Source of the DNA: Tetradesmus obliquus
Lineage: Eukaryota; Chlorophyta; Chlorophyceae; Sphaeropleales; Scenedesmaceae
Direction: 5' to 3'
Assembly (NCBI GenBank): GCA_030272155.1
Contig: CP126199.1
Coordinates: 4,576,501 to 4,640,500 of the forward strand
Length of the DNA stretch: 64,000 nucleotides
The notes under the pieces are model-generated. The model was given only the letters and a program-made list of their open reading frames with translations, ran no database searches and was not told where the DNA came from. The translations under genes were made by a program, and so were the position numbers. The first letter of the stretch is position 1; each line of letters begins with the position of its first letter. This document shows, one piece after another, positions 1 to 12,394 of the stretch.

Positions 1-2
1 CC

Positions 3-401
3 GACGCTGCGCCGGCAGGCATTCCAGATGCAGTTGCGCAAGCAGCAATGGCTGAGACTGCAGCTGAGCCGGAGCGGTACACCTACTTCAATGCAACACC
101 TGCTATGGTGCAAATGGAAAGAGAGGTCCGGGCAGCTGTGAGGAAAGCAAGCAGCCAGGCAGCAGCCACTGCAGCTGATGACAGCAGCAGCAGCAGCAGC
201 TGGCGAGGAGTTGCTAGCTTTGCAAGTTATGGCGGCAGCAGCAGCAGCAGCGCTGCTGTGCGCAGCAAGTCCACCCCGCAGCAGGTGTGGCAGGTTCTGA
301 AGGACAGGTATCGCTATGCAGATGGTCAGGAGGTCTTTGACAGTTTGTACAGGCCGTGCTATGCCGAAACGAAAGGCATGTGCGTTGAAACGTGTGGGTG
401 A
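3..401 (+). CDS. 3' end of an unrecognised gene (partial at the left window edge)
   Basis: The reading frame is open from nucleotide 3, through an in-frame ATG at 48, to the TGA at 399-401, so the start probably lies outside the window. The visible residues hold an Ala/Glu-rich stretch, a short aromatic segment (YTYFNATPAMVQME), two Ser homopolymer runs coded by AGC repeats, and a basic C-terminal block (TPQQVWQVLKDRYRY) that ends with two cysteines. I recognise no domain. The Ser runs look like disordered linkers. The open frame and normal composition suggest real coding sequence. A 3' exon boundary inside the block (a GT near 331) cannot be excluded. Confidence 0.45.
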   Translation, partial: DAAPAGIPDAVAQAAMAETAAEPERYTYFNATPAMVQMEREVRAAVRKASSQAAATAADDSSSSSSWRGVASFASYGGSSSSSAAVRSKSTPQQVWQVLKDRYRYADGQEVFDSLYRPCYAETKGMCVETCG

Positions 402-3009
402 TGCGGGGAGCGCGGTGCGCCAGTGCTTTTGGTAGGCGGGTTTTCAAAAATCTAGTTGCACTGATGAGGCCATCTGCTGCATATGATGATAGCACAGCAG
501 AGCAACCGCACCTGCCACTCAGCACGTGAACAGTAGTGCTGCTAGTGGCGTGATATGGTGTCAGAGCGTAGCAGTTGCTTGATGATCACAGGATGGTGCA
601 TGTCATTCATCGTGTGGGAAGGGGGAGCTGTGGTTGCTGCAGCACAGTAAAGGCTGTGTCAGCCTCTTAACAGCGCAGCATCACCACAAACATTAACTGC
701 GCTAGGTTGCTAACCATGCGCCAGCGCTTATCTTGGGTATGCCGATGCTGCTGCAGCAATCATTTGCCTTGCACGGCTCATTCAAAGAAGAGGTGGCCAG
801 ATGTTTATTTTGACTGTGGAAGTTGTCAGAAGTGACACTTGCGCAGCATGCACAGTGTTGGTGGTTATGCTGCAAGAAGCCTCGTTGCAGGTACAGAAAG
901 TCTGCAGGGAGTTGCGCTCTACACATGCATGTAGCACAGTTCAGCAGGCAATCCCTTATAGTCAAGCGCAGGGCATGTCCATGGCGACCTGGGTTTCTTG
1001 ATTGATGAGAGCCGGCTAAGCTGTTAATTACGTGCTAATGGTGCAGTAGTCACACCTGTGCTGCCATGTGGCGCCTTATACAACAAGAGCTGCATTCTCT
1101 CAAGTTTTTTGTGGGTGCACACTACTGCTATGTCATCCAAAAGCATTGCAAGCACCATAGGAAAGTGTGCACGTCCAGTGCACGTGCAGCATGGTTGCAG
1201 AAGTGTGCATGATGTATTATTTGGCTCTTGCACGGCATCTAGAGGGTTCCTTTGCATGCTGGTTTCCTTCTGTGCAGCGGTAGCTTCTTTCTTTTGCTGT
1301 AGCGGGCAATGCAGAACAAGGCAGCTGTAGCAAGGCTTATGCTTCTTTTTGAGTTAAAGCATGAGCTGCAGCTGTCTTCCTGGTTACACACTGTGCTGCA
1401 TGGTAGTGGGTGACATGCAGATCACTGCATAGCTCTCTCCGTGTGGCGGGACAATCCGACTGGCTTTGTACAGATAATGCACATGCTTTACATGCAGATC
1501 ATGCAGCGTGACTGGCTTTTTCAAATGGCTGTTGCTGGGTTGCATGTGCAACGGCATCAGCCTCGTGTTGGGTATACAGCACACATATCATGCTATACTG
1601 TTCACCTTTATGTATCAGCACTGAGCTGAGCAATGCGTGTGCACCAACCCATGTGCACCCACATGACGTTGACCCACGCACTGCACAGCTGTTGGACTGC
1701 AGCTTTTGATTGAACGTGATGTGTGAGCCTAAGAAATTGGGCCATCACACAGTGTAGAGCTTGCAGGTGCTGCCAGGCCAGCATTATGCTAAAACATTTG
1801 CTGCAGCGGCACATGTGCTTACATGGGTTGGCCTGGCCCTCCCGGGGACTTGCTTCTGCACTGCAGCGCTAAGCAGCTGCAGCTGCAGCGAATGCCTTTG
1901 CGCGTGCTGCTGCACCAGCACTGCTGGCAGCAGGCACAGCAGTGCCATTTGTGGACAAGGCTGCGTGTTTGAGGCCGGCTTCCTGCTCTTGACTGCGCAG
2001 AGTCTAATATTTGCAGTGTCATTATTGTTTACTATTGTTGATATTATTAGCACGTTGTTGAAATGGTGGGGTTGTGCTTGCCGCCATATGCCATTTTCTG
2101 CCACAGCAGCAACCACAGATATCTGCTTGTCGTGCACATGGACACTGTGTATTACAACACATTTGCCACAGCAGCTGGCAGCGTTGTGGCAGTGTAGCTG
2201 TATAGCCGCTGCTTGAATATGGCTGAATAAACCTTGGCAGCAATGTTCAGCCAAGTTTGCAGGAGCCAGATGCAGCCTGCCGATGGTCAGAGTGCTGCAC
2301 CTGCTGCATACTTGTCTGCACTGGGTTTGTCCAGTTGGGCTGGCGGCCAGTTGCACGCATCGATGCCGTTATAGGCAGGTGCACCGCTGCTTGTGCGGTG
2401 TGTAGTGCAGGCCCTAGTCATTGGCTCTGGCACTGTTAGCTGTTCAACAGCTTACAAGTTGTAAGAGCCGTTGAAAGTCCTGCACTACGTTGGCGGGCTT
2501 CAGCATACAGCTTGTTAACAATACCACGACTGACTTGTTGGTTACCATGGTACCATGCAGCCTAACGCACTGCGCAGGCTGCACTTTGTTCTTCATTCAC
2601 ATGCTTCAGTGCTGACAGTGCCCAAGCATGCAGCCTTACAAGCAGTGACTGCCATGCCACCCCGTGCCAAGAGTGCTGTGATCACCGTGATCACCGGTGT
2701 GACAACTGTCATGACAATAGCCCAGTGACAAGCCCAGCGACAAACCCAGAACTGGCTCTACCACACACCACGACATGCATGTGCCAGGCATGCTTCATGC
2801 GTGACAAAAACAGCCTGCTTCGATATTAAACAAATCACAACTTCGCAGTAAATGCATCCTGCAAACCCAGGGTGGTGCGGCCCCACTTGCACCACTGCTG
2901 CGGGCCAAGCGGCATCATGACATCATGTCACATGCGAGAGTCACCATGCCGCTTTTGCCAGCCGACAACGCAATGAACCACCTCACGCACCCAGCAGCTT
3001 CACGATGCC
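402..3009. other. Gene-poor stretch after the first gene
   Basis: This stretch has many short open frames but none with recognisable domains or a convincing exon-intron pattern. The sequence is rich in GCA/TGC words. The first TGTAA poly(A)-like word I noticed lies near 2457, which is too far away to be assigned safely to the gene ending at 401. Nothing further can be supported here. Confidence 0.4.
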
Positions 3010-4060
3010 GTCAAGCTGCCATGCTTGGTCCGCCAGCGCTCCAGCCGCATGTGCCGCATGTGCCGCATGTAGGCTGCATCTGACGCACCAGCAGCCTCAA
3101 AGTGCCTCACGCCGCCTTCAAGCTGCCGTGCTTGGCCCTCCAGCGCTCCAGCGGCAGCCGAGCCAGCCGCATGTAGGCTGCACCTGACCCACCCAGCAGC
3201 CTCACGCCGCTTTCAGCCTACCATCCTTTCAAAAGCAATGCTCTCTTGGCGCGCCCAGCATGCTGTAACTGCCACGTGCTGCCTTCACGCAGCCGCCAAG
3301 CCGTTTTTAAGCTTGGCACGCCCAGCAGCATCCAGCTGCCTCGCACTCATCTAAAGCAATCTTCCCGCGGCGGTCAACCTGCTGTGCTCGGCAGACCAGT
3401 GCTCCAGCGGCAGCCCAGCGAGCCGCATGTAGGCCGCAACTAAAACCTCCGAAAGTCTCAAGCGGCCCTCAAGCTGCCGTGCTTGGCCCTCCCAGCGATC
3501 CAGCGGCAGCCGAGCAAGCCGCAGGGCGCACCCAATAGCCGCACCCTGAAGCCGCCTGAGGCTGTTGTCCTTGACCCTCATGCCGCCTCAAGCCGCCTTC
3601 AAGCTGCCGTGCTTGGCCCTCCAGCGCTCCAGCGGCAGCCGAGCCAGCCGCGGGAACAGCCGTGCAAAGGCCAGCCCCAGGCCCAGCCCCACCCTGAAGC
3701 AGCGACAGCACGCACCGAAGCCGCTTTCAGGCTGCTGCTGCTGCGCTTGGCACGCCCAGCAGCATCCAGCTGCCTCGCACTATCTTACGGCAATCTTCCC
3801 GCGGCGGTCAACCTGCTGTGCTCGGCTGACCAGTGCTCCAGCGGCAGCCTAGCGAGCCGCAGGTAGGCTGCAGTCAACACCTCCAGAAGTCTCAAGCGGC
3901 CTTCAAGCTGCCGTGCTTGGCCCTCTAGCACTCCAGCGGCAGCCTAGCGGGCCGCAATTAGGCTGCAGTCAACACCTCTAGAAGTCTCAAGCGGCCTTCA
4001 AGCTGCCGTGCTTGGCCCTGCAGCACTCCAACGGCAGCCGAGCCAGCCGCAGGGCGCACC
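3010..4060 (-). repeat. Degenerate tandem copies of the acetyl-CoA transporter last-exon end
   Basis: On the minus strand, sequence matching the last 50-100 nucleotides of the transporter's final exon recurs downstream of the true stop. The matching part codes for the Arg-Leu-Pro-Leu-Glu-Arg-Trp region and the stop. Clear copies lie near 3999-4050, 3906-3957, 3599-3690, 3472-3525 and 3119-3170. More diverged ones lie near 3805-3860, 3375-3430 and 3013-3060. The 3599-3690 copy is almost identical to the real exon end. The copies sit in the 3' flank, so they probably arose by tandem duplication across the gene end. Confidence 0.8.
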
Positions 4061-4125
4061 CAATAGCCTCAGTGCTTAAGTGCCTGAAGCCGCCTGAGGC
4101 TGTTGTCCTTGGCCCTCATGCCGCC

Positions 4126-7100
4126 TCATGCCGCCTTCAAGCTGCCGTGCTTGGCCCTCCAGCGCTCCAGCGGCAGCCGAGCCAGCCGCGGGAACAGCCG
4201 TGCAAAGGCCAGCCCCAGGCCCAGCCCCAGCGCAGCCATGGCAAAGCTGACGCTGTAGAAGCCGTCACTGTCCAGCTGGCAGGTGTGACCTGGCAGCAGC
4301 AGCAGCAGGGCAGCAGGGGTTCAGACTCTGATGTAACCGACATTTAACACAAGGAGATTGGCGGACACTGACAAAGGCCTTGCGCGCCAGCAGCACTGGC
4401 ACACATATGTAGCCCTTCACCACGCCTTGGCGCATCACACCTTCGTGCACCACACGCTGCCGCACTGCATCGGTGCACGCGTTGCTGCCATCAAGCTCCC
4501 GTAGTCTCTAAGGGCAGGCCAGCCCAGCCACAACCGCCCCACCAGGCCCTGCTGGCACCCTCAACCCCGGTTGCAGCAAGCCCGTCCATGGCCGCAAAGA
4601 GCCAGATCTCCCTGACACATGGCTGCCACAAAAAAACGCGCCCCACGACACACTGGCAGCCATGACGCATCCAATTAGCCCTTCGCTCCAACATCCTGCA
4701 GATGCCATATGCCGCATGCCGCACCTGCATCAGTGCACGCGTTGCTGCCAGCCAGCTCCTGGTTCTTTTTCGGGCAAGCCAGCCCAGCCACAACCGCCCC
4801 ACCAGGCGCTGCTGGCACCCTCAGCACCACTTGAAGTGAGGGCAGCCATTGCGGCAAAGAGCCAGATCTCTCTAACACCTGGCTGCCACCAAATAACACG
4901 CCCCGCGACACACCGCCAGCCAAGATGCATCCAACTAGCCCTTCACCCCAACATGTCAAACAAACAAACAAACAAACAAACAAACAAACAAACAAACAAA
5001 CAAACAAACAAACATCCTGCAGACCTGTCAAACAAACAAACAAACAAACAAACAAACATCCTGCAGATGCCATGCCGCACCTGCATCGGTGCACGCGTTG
5101 CTGCCAGCCAGCTCCCGGATCTTTTTGGGGCAGGCCAGCCCAGCCACCACCTTGCCGTTGAGCCCCCAGCCCTGCAGCTGCTGGCGGTGAGGGCGTCCAT
5201 TGCCGCAAAGAGCAAAAATCTCCCTGACACCTGGCTGCATATAACTATACGCCCCGCAACACACCGCCAGCCATGATGCATCCAACTAGCCCTCCACCCC
5301 AACGTCCTGCAGATGCCACATGCCGCACCTGCATCAGTGCACGCGTTGCTGCCAGCCAGCTCCCGGATCTTTTCGGGCAGGCCAGCCCAGCCACCACCTT
5401 GCCGTTGAGCCCCCCAGCCCTGCAGCTGCTGGCGGTGAGGGCGTCCATTTCAACCACGAGCCAGATCTCCCTGACACCTGGCTGCCACAAAAACACACGC
5501 CCCCCGACACACCGCCAGCCATGATGCATCCAACTAGCCCTTCACCCCAATATCCTGCAGATGCCACCTGCCGCACCTGCATTGGTGCACACATTGCTGC
5601 CGGCCAGGATCTTTTTGGGGCAGGCCAGCCCAGCCACAACCGCCCCACCAGACCCTGCTGGCGCCCTCAGCCCCGCTTGCGGCGAGCCCCTCCATTGCGG
5701 CCAAGACCCAGATCTCCCTGACACCTGGATGTCACCGAAAAACAGGCCCCCCGACACACCGCCAGCCATGATGCATCCATAACTAGCCTTTCACCCCAAC
5801 ATCCTACAGATGCCACCTGCCGCACCTGCGTCTGTGCACGCGTTGCTGCCAGCCAACTCCCGGATCTTTTGGGGCAGGCCAGCCCAGCCACAACCGCCCC
5901 ACCAGACCCTGCTGACACCCTCAGCCCTGCTTGCGGTGAGGGCGTCCATTGCGGCAAAGAGCCAGATCGCCCTGACACCTGGCTGCCACAAAATGACACG
6001 CCCCGCAACACACCACCAGCCAACATACATCCTATTATACATCCTATTAGCCGATTACCACGCCCTGCCGGCACGCCTGCCGCACCTGCATCTGTGCACG
6101 CGTTGCTGCCAGCCAGCTCCCGGATCTTTTTGGGGCAGGCCAGCCCAGCCACCACCTTGCCATCGAGCCCCCCAGCCCTGCAGCTGCTGGCGGTGAGGGC
6201 GTCCATGGCCGCAAAGAGCCAGATCTTGGGCAGGATGATGCCCATGTTGGCGATGGTGTTGAGCAGCGTGAGGTACGCACCGCCCATCACTGCACAGTTG
6301 CACAATTGGGAAACCAGCAGCAGGGGTTACTGCTAGATGTCATGGTACACTTTAAGGGCGATGATGCGCATGTTGGCGATGGTGTTGAGCAGCGCCAGAT
6401 TTGCGCAGCCCACTGCACGAGCAGCATGCACAAGCAAACCAGCAACGCGGATGTTGTTGTAATGAATTTCTTGTACCGTAAATGCCAAAAGGATCAACAC
6501 CCTGACTGTGAGGCAGGCACCACCATCAAGGCAGCAGGCAAGCAGCCGTGCTGCCAACACCAGCGTCGCAACTACAAAAGGGGATCTGCTGCTGTTGATG
6601 ATGCCGGCCTCACCTGGGTCGCTGATGGGGTTGAAGAAGGGGCCCAGCGCAGTTAACATGAACACGAGCGTCCTGCTGGTGCTGCTGCTGCTACTGCTGC
6701 TGTGGCCTACACCTCAAAACCCTTCTGGCCTCACCTGGGTCACTTATGCGGTTGAAGAAGGACCCCAGCGCTGTGAACATGAGCGTGCTGCTGAATGAGG
6801 TGACCAGCCCTATTGCAGACAGCGCGCCAAACCAGCTGCTGTGCTCCATGAATGACGACGCGCCTGCAGCCAATCAATGCAGCGCGGCAAGCGCCTTTGT
6901 CGTTCTTGTTCTGTAATGTCCCGCTTTAATGCACTAGCAGTGGCCACTCTGCGCAACCTGGCACAAGCAGTGATATGCTGCACAGGACTGGCATGCTGAC
7001 ACACGCATGTGCAGAAAGCCACAAATGCAACTGTGGATATGCATCATGATCGCGATCCTCCACGGTGCATCAGCGGCAGCAGCAGCAGCAGCAGCAGCGC

Positions 7101-10100
7101 CGCACCTGGTGGGAAGGCCCGCGCCAGTGCTGTGAGCAGCACCGCCATCAGCAGCCGCACAAAGTAGCCAGCCATGAAGGGCTGGTAGGGGCTGTGGCTG
7201 CTGGCCCACCTGCACCAGCAGCAGCATCAAGCAATAGTTATGGGTGTTAGCCACGTTACAAATACATTGTAAGGAAGAACGACACACGCAGCTGTGCAAC
7301 GTCTTCAGGCCTGGAAGTGACTGCGGATAAAGCACCCTCTGAAGCAAGCTTGTGTGCATTGCCAAGTGCTGCAGCACTCAAACGCCACACTCCTCGTTGC
7401 CGCTGAGTCAAGGGGGGATAAATATGCGATACTCACCGTCCCGCCGCCACCGCAGACACCAGCTGAACTGGGGCCTGCACCAGCACCAGCGCAGCCACTG
7501 CGTCCCGAGGCATTGACCATGAACCACCAGCCACAAGCTCAACTTCACCAAAGTTCAGGCTCAAAGCAACCGGGACGTGCGCAGTAGAGCCCAAACAAAC
7601 CCTTCTGTGGCTTACACACGCCTGGAAAGAAGATGAAATAGCAAACAACGCACGCACCTGCCCGCCACCACCGCAGACACCAGCTCCACAGGGAACTGCA
7701 CCAGCACCAGCGCAGCCAGCGCCTCTTTTGCCACGCCTCTGTCCAGCAGCTTGAGGCTGGCGGCTGACTCAGCGGGCAGCCAGGCGCGTTCCAAGCCAGA
7801 GCCTAAACCCAAACCATACCTTGTGGTGCGCACAGCCCACACACAAACCCTATAGATACTACGGTAACAACGGTTGATTTGAAGCTGGAAGAAAAGCCCT
7901 ACACAAGGCTCACAAACCCACCGTCCTGCCACCACCGCAGACACCAGCTCCACGGGGAACTGCACCAGCACCAGCGCAGCCAGCGCCTCTTTTGCCACCC
8001 CTTTGTCCAGCAGCTTGAGGCTGGCGGCTGACTCGGCAGGGAGCACGCCCAGCCGGTAGCTCAGCAGCAGCGCAGACAGGCCCCAAATGGCCGGCAGCTG
8101 CACCTGCAGGCGTGAGATCCGCAAATCATTGACAGTGAGATAGCGCATGTGCAGCATGGTTGCTTGTACCTTGTTGGTTATTGCTTTGCGCTTTGTACAT
8201 AAGACAGAGCCTACAAGCAGACCCCACATAGCCGGCAGCTGCACCTGCAGGCAGGTGATGCAGCATGGTGCAACGGGAGCAAAGGGGCCGTTCAGCGCAT
8301 GCGCAGCATTGTTATAAGACAGCTCAACGACTGCAGCTCACTGACTAACAGCTCCGCTGCACTAGCACACCAGCAATCAAGCGAACCCGTGACTGGTCAA
8401 CGGGCATACTGGTATGCATCACAGCTCCAACCTGTCACCCCTGTACACAGGTATGTTACTGACTCCTCAGGCCACTCACCACCTCCCACAGCTGCACATA
8501 CGCAGCCCTGATCTCCCGCCATCTACTGCCCCAGTCATCACCCCCATCTGCTGCTGCTGCTGCTGCTACTGCTCCCCCATTTGCCAGCAGGCACTGCGCA
8601 TCAGCGCTGCCGCTGCTGCTCTTGCTCTTCACGCTGCCTGCCTTCCGCTGCTGCTTCTCATGTGCTTCATCCGCTGCTGCTGCTGCTGCTGCTGAGTCAG
8701 CCAGGTGGTCCTCCTCCTGCTTGAACAGCGCAATGGCCAAAGTAACTGCTGTGAACGCCCAGCCCCAAAATGCGATGTAGCCCTTCAGGCTGACCAGGGC
8801 CTCCGGGTGAGAAGGCTGCAGGTGCAGCAGGCCTGCAATTGCAGAATGACAACCACCATTAGATGCAGGTGGTAGCAGTGGTTGGTCAGATTGCAGTAGC
8901 ACAATATGGTACAACATTAGGAATGCACAGGCACAGACAAGCTGCAACCAACAGCATGTCGAGTAACAGGCTGCAGGTGCAGGAAGCATACAGGCAGGTG
9001 CAAAGTGTGCGATACTTAGCTGGAAGAAACCACAAGCAGCACACTTGTGCAATATGGACAAGAGCACCACTTAATGCAAGGCAATCAGCCAAAACCCCAT
9101 GCTCAACACCAACACAACAGCAGATCACAGCAGCAGCACTGCTGGCCGCACCTGCCAGTGTACTGTTGCCTCGAATGTACTTGTTGCAAAACTCTGCATT
9201 ACTCAGCGCCAGGAAGATAGTAAAGCTTGTGAAGTAGCCAGTGTTCATGCCCAGGGTCTGGCAGGTGGACGCATACTCGATGTGGTGCGGCGGCAGCAGC
9301 GTCAGCGCCCAGCCATCCACAGCTATGTCCTGCAGCCAACAACAGCAGAAATGTCCAGCATCAGCAAGGGTGTCTGCTTGCCAGCTTCACTGGCAGCCCA
9401 TTGTGCTGCAGTCCAGCCAAAAGCAAAGCATACAAGCAAGACAAGCACGCAGAGCTGGACGCTGTCCTGACAGATGAAAACAAACACAGATGCAACACCT
9501 TGGCTGTGCAGGGACGCCTACAACCACTGCCACAGCCCCTCGGCATGTAGACATTGAAAATTCTGTGACGAATGCTTCCACAACACTGAGCTATCGTTCT
9601 TGCCTGCCGACCTGCCGTCCCCACCGCACACCTGTGTTGCCGCGAGCAGCACAAAAAAGAAGAACAGCACCGTCAGCGGCACCACGGCTCCTGCCTCATA
9701 CTGCTGCTGGATCCAGCCCGCGCCGCAAATCAGCAGCGCAGCGGACGCCAGCTGCACCGGCACGATCCAAGACTTGCGGCGGCCGAATGCAGCTGAATAC
9801 ACCGAGTCTACAATGGGGCTCCACAGCAGCTTGAAGCTGTAAGGGTAACCAGCCATTGAGAAGACGCCCATCTGCGTCATTGACAGCTTCGCTTGCAGGA
9901 GGAAGGGCCTGCAGCAATGCGGTGATGCACAGGTGGGCGGGTGATTTGGGGTGGGGGTGTGACAAAGCGGTGGGCTAGGCACTACATGCTGTTGCTTGTG
10001 CTTGCTGTGAAGCTGGCAGCACGGCTTGCTTGGACGCAAACAACATGCAGCAGCAGAACATAGCTGTTGCCCCCAGGTGGTCAGGTGCAAGCGCACCCCA

Positions 10101-10112
10101 CCTAAACCTGCT

Positions 10113-10145
<33 letters not shown>

Positions 10146-10538
10146 GCTATCAGTTGCTCACATTGCTCCCATAGTCAGCCCAAGAGGAATGCCTTGCATC
10201 GCATACAGCAGCACCAGCAGCGCCATGTTGGCCCACTCATGCGGAGTGATGCGCTGCTCGCCGTGCTTGTGATGATGGTGGTGATGGTGCTGCTGCTGCT
10301 GCTCTTGCTGCTGCTTGTGCGGCGGTGCTGCTGCAGCGCCTGCAGCCTCTGCTGCTGCCTGCAGGGTGCTGGCAATATCAGCAGGACTTGCAGGAACGCT
10401 GCTGTTGATGTTGCCCTCATTATCACTGCTGCTGCCGCTTGTTGAGGAGCATGGCTCAGAGGGGAAAGTGCGGTGGGTGCCATTGAAATCGATTTCAAGC
10501 GATGCGCGCATGTGGCGCTTGTGCGGCTGGGTCACCAT
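4126..10538 (-). CDS. Acetyl-CoA transporter, SLC33A1/AT-1 family (MFS)
   Basis: Nine exons read on the minus strand: 10538-10162, 9908-9632, 9329-9152, 8832-8480, 8103-7922, 7209-7106, 6863-6735, 6289-6086 and 4289-4126. All junctions are GT-AG, phases agree, and the product is about 655 aa. Family signatures appear in order: YAMQGIPLGLTMGAM after a His/Gln-rich cytosolic N terminus; FKLLWSPIVDSVY then FGRRKSWIVPVQ; DIAVDGWALTLL; YASTCQTLGMNTGYF; AEFCNKYIRG; then SDPVMGGAYLTLLNTIANMG near the C terminus. In animals AT-1 imports cytosolic acetyl-CoA into the ER lumen for protein acetylation; the same role here is inferred. Exon 4 has an Ala/Ser-rich insert. Partial copies of exons 5, 7, 8 and 9 fill the introns and the 3' flank. 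The ATG at 10538 is the first in the open frame. Confidence 0.9.
4470..6010 (-). repeat. Tandem array of exon-8-derived cassettes in intron 8 of the acetyl-CoA transporter
   Basis: About six copies of the 3' two-thirds of exon 8 plus some 90 nt of intron follow the real exon 8, with a period of roughly 245 bp. Copies begin (minus strand) near 5978, 5720, 5477, 5230, 4876 and 4625. Most carry a CAG acceptor-like sequence followed by a GTGTCAGGGAGATCTGG-like start, and end in a GTGCGG donor-like sequence. The 5826-5978 copy (153 nt) and the 5081-5230 copy (150 nt) are multiples of three, open, and phase 1 at both ends. The 5329-5477 copy (149 nt) is frameshifted, and the copy around 4730-4876 meets a stop before its donor. 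Confidence 0.85.
4957..5056. repeat. (AAAC)n tetranucleotide microsatellite, two blocks
   Basis: CAAA/AAAC units run at about 4958-5010 and again at about 5031-5056, separated by 20 nt of cassette-array sequence (CATCCTGCAGACCTG). They lie in the intronic part of the transporter cassette array, between two exon-like copies. Confidence 0.95.
6333..6665 (-). repeat. Partial duplicates of transporter exons 7 and 8
   Basis: On the minus strand, 6665-6600 repeats the end of exon 7 (LTALGPFFNPISDPGE against FTALGSFFNRISDPG), including the GTGAGG donor. The segment 6412-6333 repeats the beginning of exon 8 (LALLNTIANMRIIALK against LTLLNTIANMGIILPK). Both lie between the real exon 7 (6863-6735) and the real exon 8 (6289-6086), and both are diverged relative to family consensus residues. 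Confidence 0.75.
7433..7790 (-). repeat. Partial duplicates of transporter exon 5
   Basis: Two copies of the 3' part of exon 5 lie downstream of the real exon 5 (8103-7922). The one at about 7790-7663 is close: AESAASLKLLDRGVAKEALA is present, and a GTGCGT donor follows the Ala-Gly-Arg codons. The one at about 7560-7433 is decayed but keeps ALVLVQ and the Val-Ser-Ala-Val motif. Both retain donor-like GT sequence, as expected for tandem duplication across the exon 5/intron 5 boundary. Confidence 0.75.
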
Positions 10539-12394
10539 GGCCTAACTGCAGAAGCACTGCCTGCTAAATTGCTGCTGGCACTGTTACTGGCAGCTGGTGC
10601 GGCAGTGCAATCAGCAGAGTGTCCTGCAAAGTCATGGTAAAACAATCAGTTAGAGCGCAAGTACAGGGGTGCAGCAGGCTGAATCAATGGAGAGCGTGGC
10701 ATGTTTATCGTACAGTTTCAATGCCTGTCAGGCTGCGCAGGCCAAGTTGACAGCATGCTACTCTGGTTGCTGCACATGCGGTTCAACCTGCCACATTGCC
10801 CAGCAACCATCCTGTGCTCGTCCTTTATACATACCGTGTGGCTGCCTCCTGGCAGTTGCTGATTAGCTGTCTTGTGCAGCTGCAGCCGCTGCCGGCACTG
10901 CTGCTGGCTGAGGCTTGGGGATGGGCTGTGCTCCCTTGCAGCGGCCTGTCTTTTCCTTTGCAATGTCTTGGTGCGACTCCAAGCAGGCCTCAAGCAGTGC
11001 TGCCCTGTCCTGACAACGCTGAGGGATCACGGGTGCCTTTCCGTAGGAAGCGCCAATGCCTATGCAATCCTCAATGGCGCGCACTGCACGGTGCAACAGC
11101 AGATGCGCAGGTGGTTTTGGCAGTTGTTACAGCTTGTAGGATGGGTATGAGAAGCAATAGATGCGGTTGCTGCCAGTGCAAGCTGCCGCAATACATGTTG
11201 AGCTGTCAAGTGAATGTACTGGACCTATCTGATGGGTACAGCGACCGGCAGCAGGTGAAAGTTGCATGCAGCAGCTGCTGCTCACCCTCTGCTGGGCACA
11301 GGCTAGCGAAGATGCACCAGCCTGCAGCTGCTGTCAGGCCTGCACAAATCCAATCTGCGTCGTTCTTGGCTTTTCGCTGGCAGTCTTCGAGCGCCTTGAG
11401 AACGCGAGGGCACGAAGGCATGAGTGTGTGGTGTCAGAATGTGAGAGTGCTGACGACTGCGCCACGGGCAACGAAATCACCTCAAAGAGTTTGACGGGGC
11501 TCGATCGCCCCCTTCGTCGCTCACCAGGGACTCGATGTCACTAACATGCGGTACATGTCTTGCTGCAGTTACGCTGGGAAGAGGGTCAGCTACTAAGCCT
11601 AGGCATTTTCAGAGCACAGACAGCGTCTTGGCGATGTACAGCCTTCTTATATTGAACTCATTCGCCTAGGGCACTACCAGTGCAGAATAAAGCACCAAAA
11701 AAGCGTTCACGCTTGCTGTGGCAGGCATCCTGACGCCCCAACCACAAGCAGCATTGCTCCAAATGCTGGCGCTGCGCATCAGCAGCTCGGATTGCCCTGC
11801 TGCCTTTCAACTCAACCGCAACAAGCCAAGCACGAGCAGCTGCTGCTTGTGCATCTCAGGGCACTGTTAGCCACTTGCATGCACTGCCACTTGAGCGCTC
11901 AACCTGACCCCCTGCTGTATGCACAGACGCTGATGACTGCACATACTGCACTCAGCCACCAGCTGGCTCTCACAGCCAAACTTGATGCAGTGACACCAAA
12001 TGCAACACCGCAAGTCATGTCGCCTGCGCCTGAGGGTCCGTCAATGTTGTCTTGCGTTTTACAGCAACACCTTGCGGCATATTGCATGATCACCAGCTAC
12101 CGCTGCATGAACACACACAGTTGATATGAGCCACAAAATAACTCCTGCCTGCAACCACTCCCAAATCTCTGCCATGCCTGAATGCACACGCAGGCCAAAT
12201 ATCGCTGCCTCTACACACTGCTCAGCTCGCACACCCTCACACTGACCTACAGCAAGCCAATGCCACAAACCACATAATTGCGTTGCCCACTCTAAAATAA
12301 CACCCCTGACACACCTGACCATGCCCCATTCACCTGCACACGGCACCTCTGCCAGAGCAGCAGTGCCTCATCAACTCCCAGCCGCCCCACTGCC
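10539..12394. other. Intergenic: 5' side of the acetyl-CoA transporter, 3' side of the LysM gene
   Basis: No ORF here shows a domain or a consistent exon pattern. A TGTAA on the minus strand near 12058-12062 (forward TTACA) lies about 335 nt past the LysM stop and could be its poly(A) signal. The proximal part next to 10539 presumably carries the transporter promoter; I see no clear TATA box. Confidence 0.4.

Noticed and set aside
1784..2356. 190-aa ORF on the minus strand (and a 151-aa ORF on the opposite strand)
   Set aside because: Both are Cys/Gln/Ser-rich translations of CAG/TGC-rich DNA with no domain or exon support.
4925..5302. ORFs coding Val-Cys-Leu-Phe or Lys-Gln-Thr-Asn repeats
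   Set aside because: These are direct translations of the (AAAC)n microsatellite inside an intron.
4470..6010. Regularly spaced repeats resembling a CRISPR array
   Set aside because: Repeat units are derived from a coding exon and are not separated by unique spacers; the DNA is eukaryotic.
11490..11535. GGGGCTCGATCGCCCC, similar to a tRNA T arm
   Set aside because: No tRNA-like upstream arms at the right distance; a chance short inverted repeat is sufficient.
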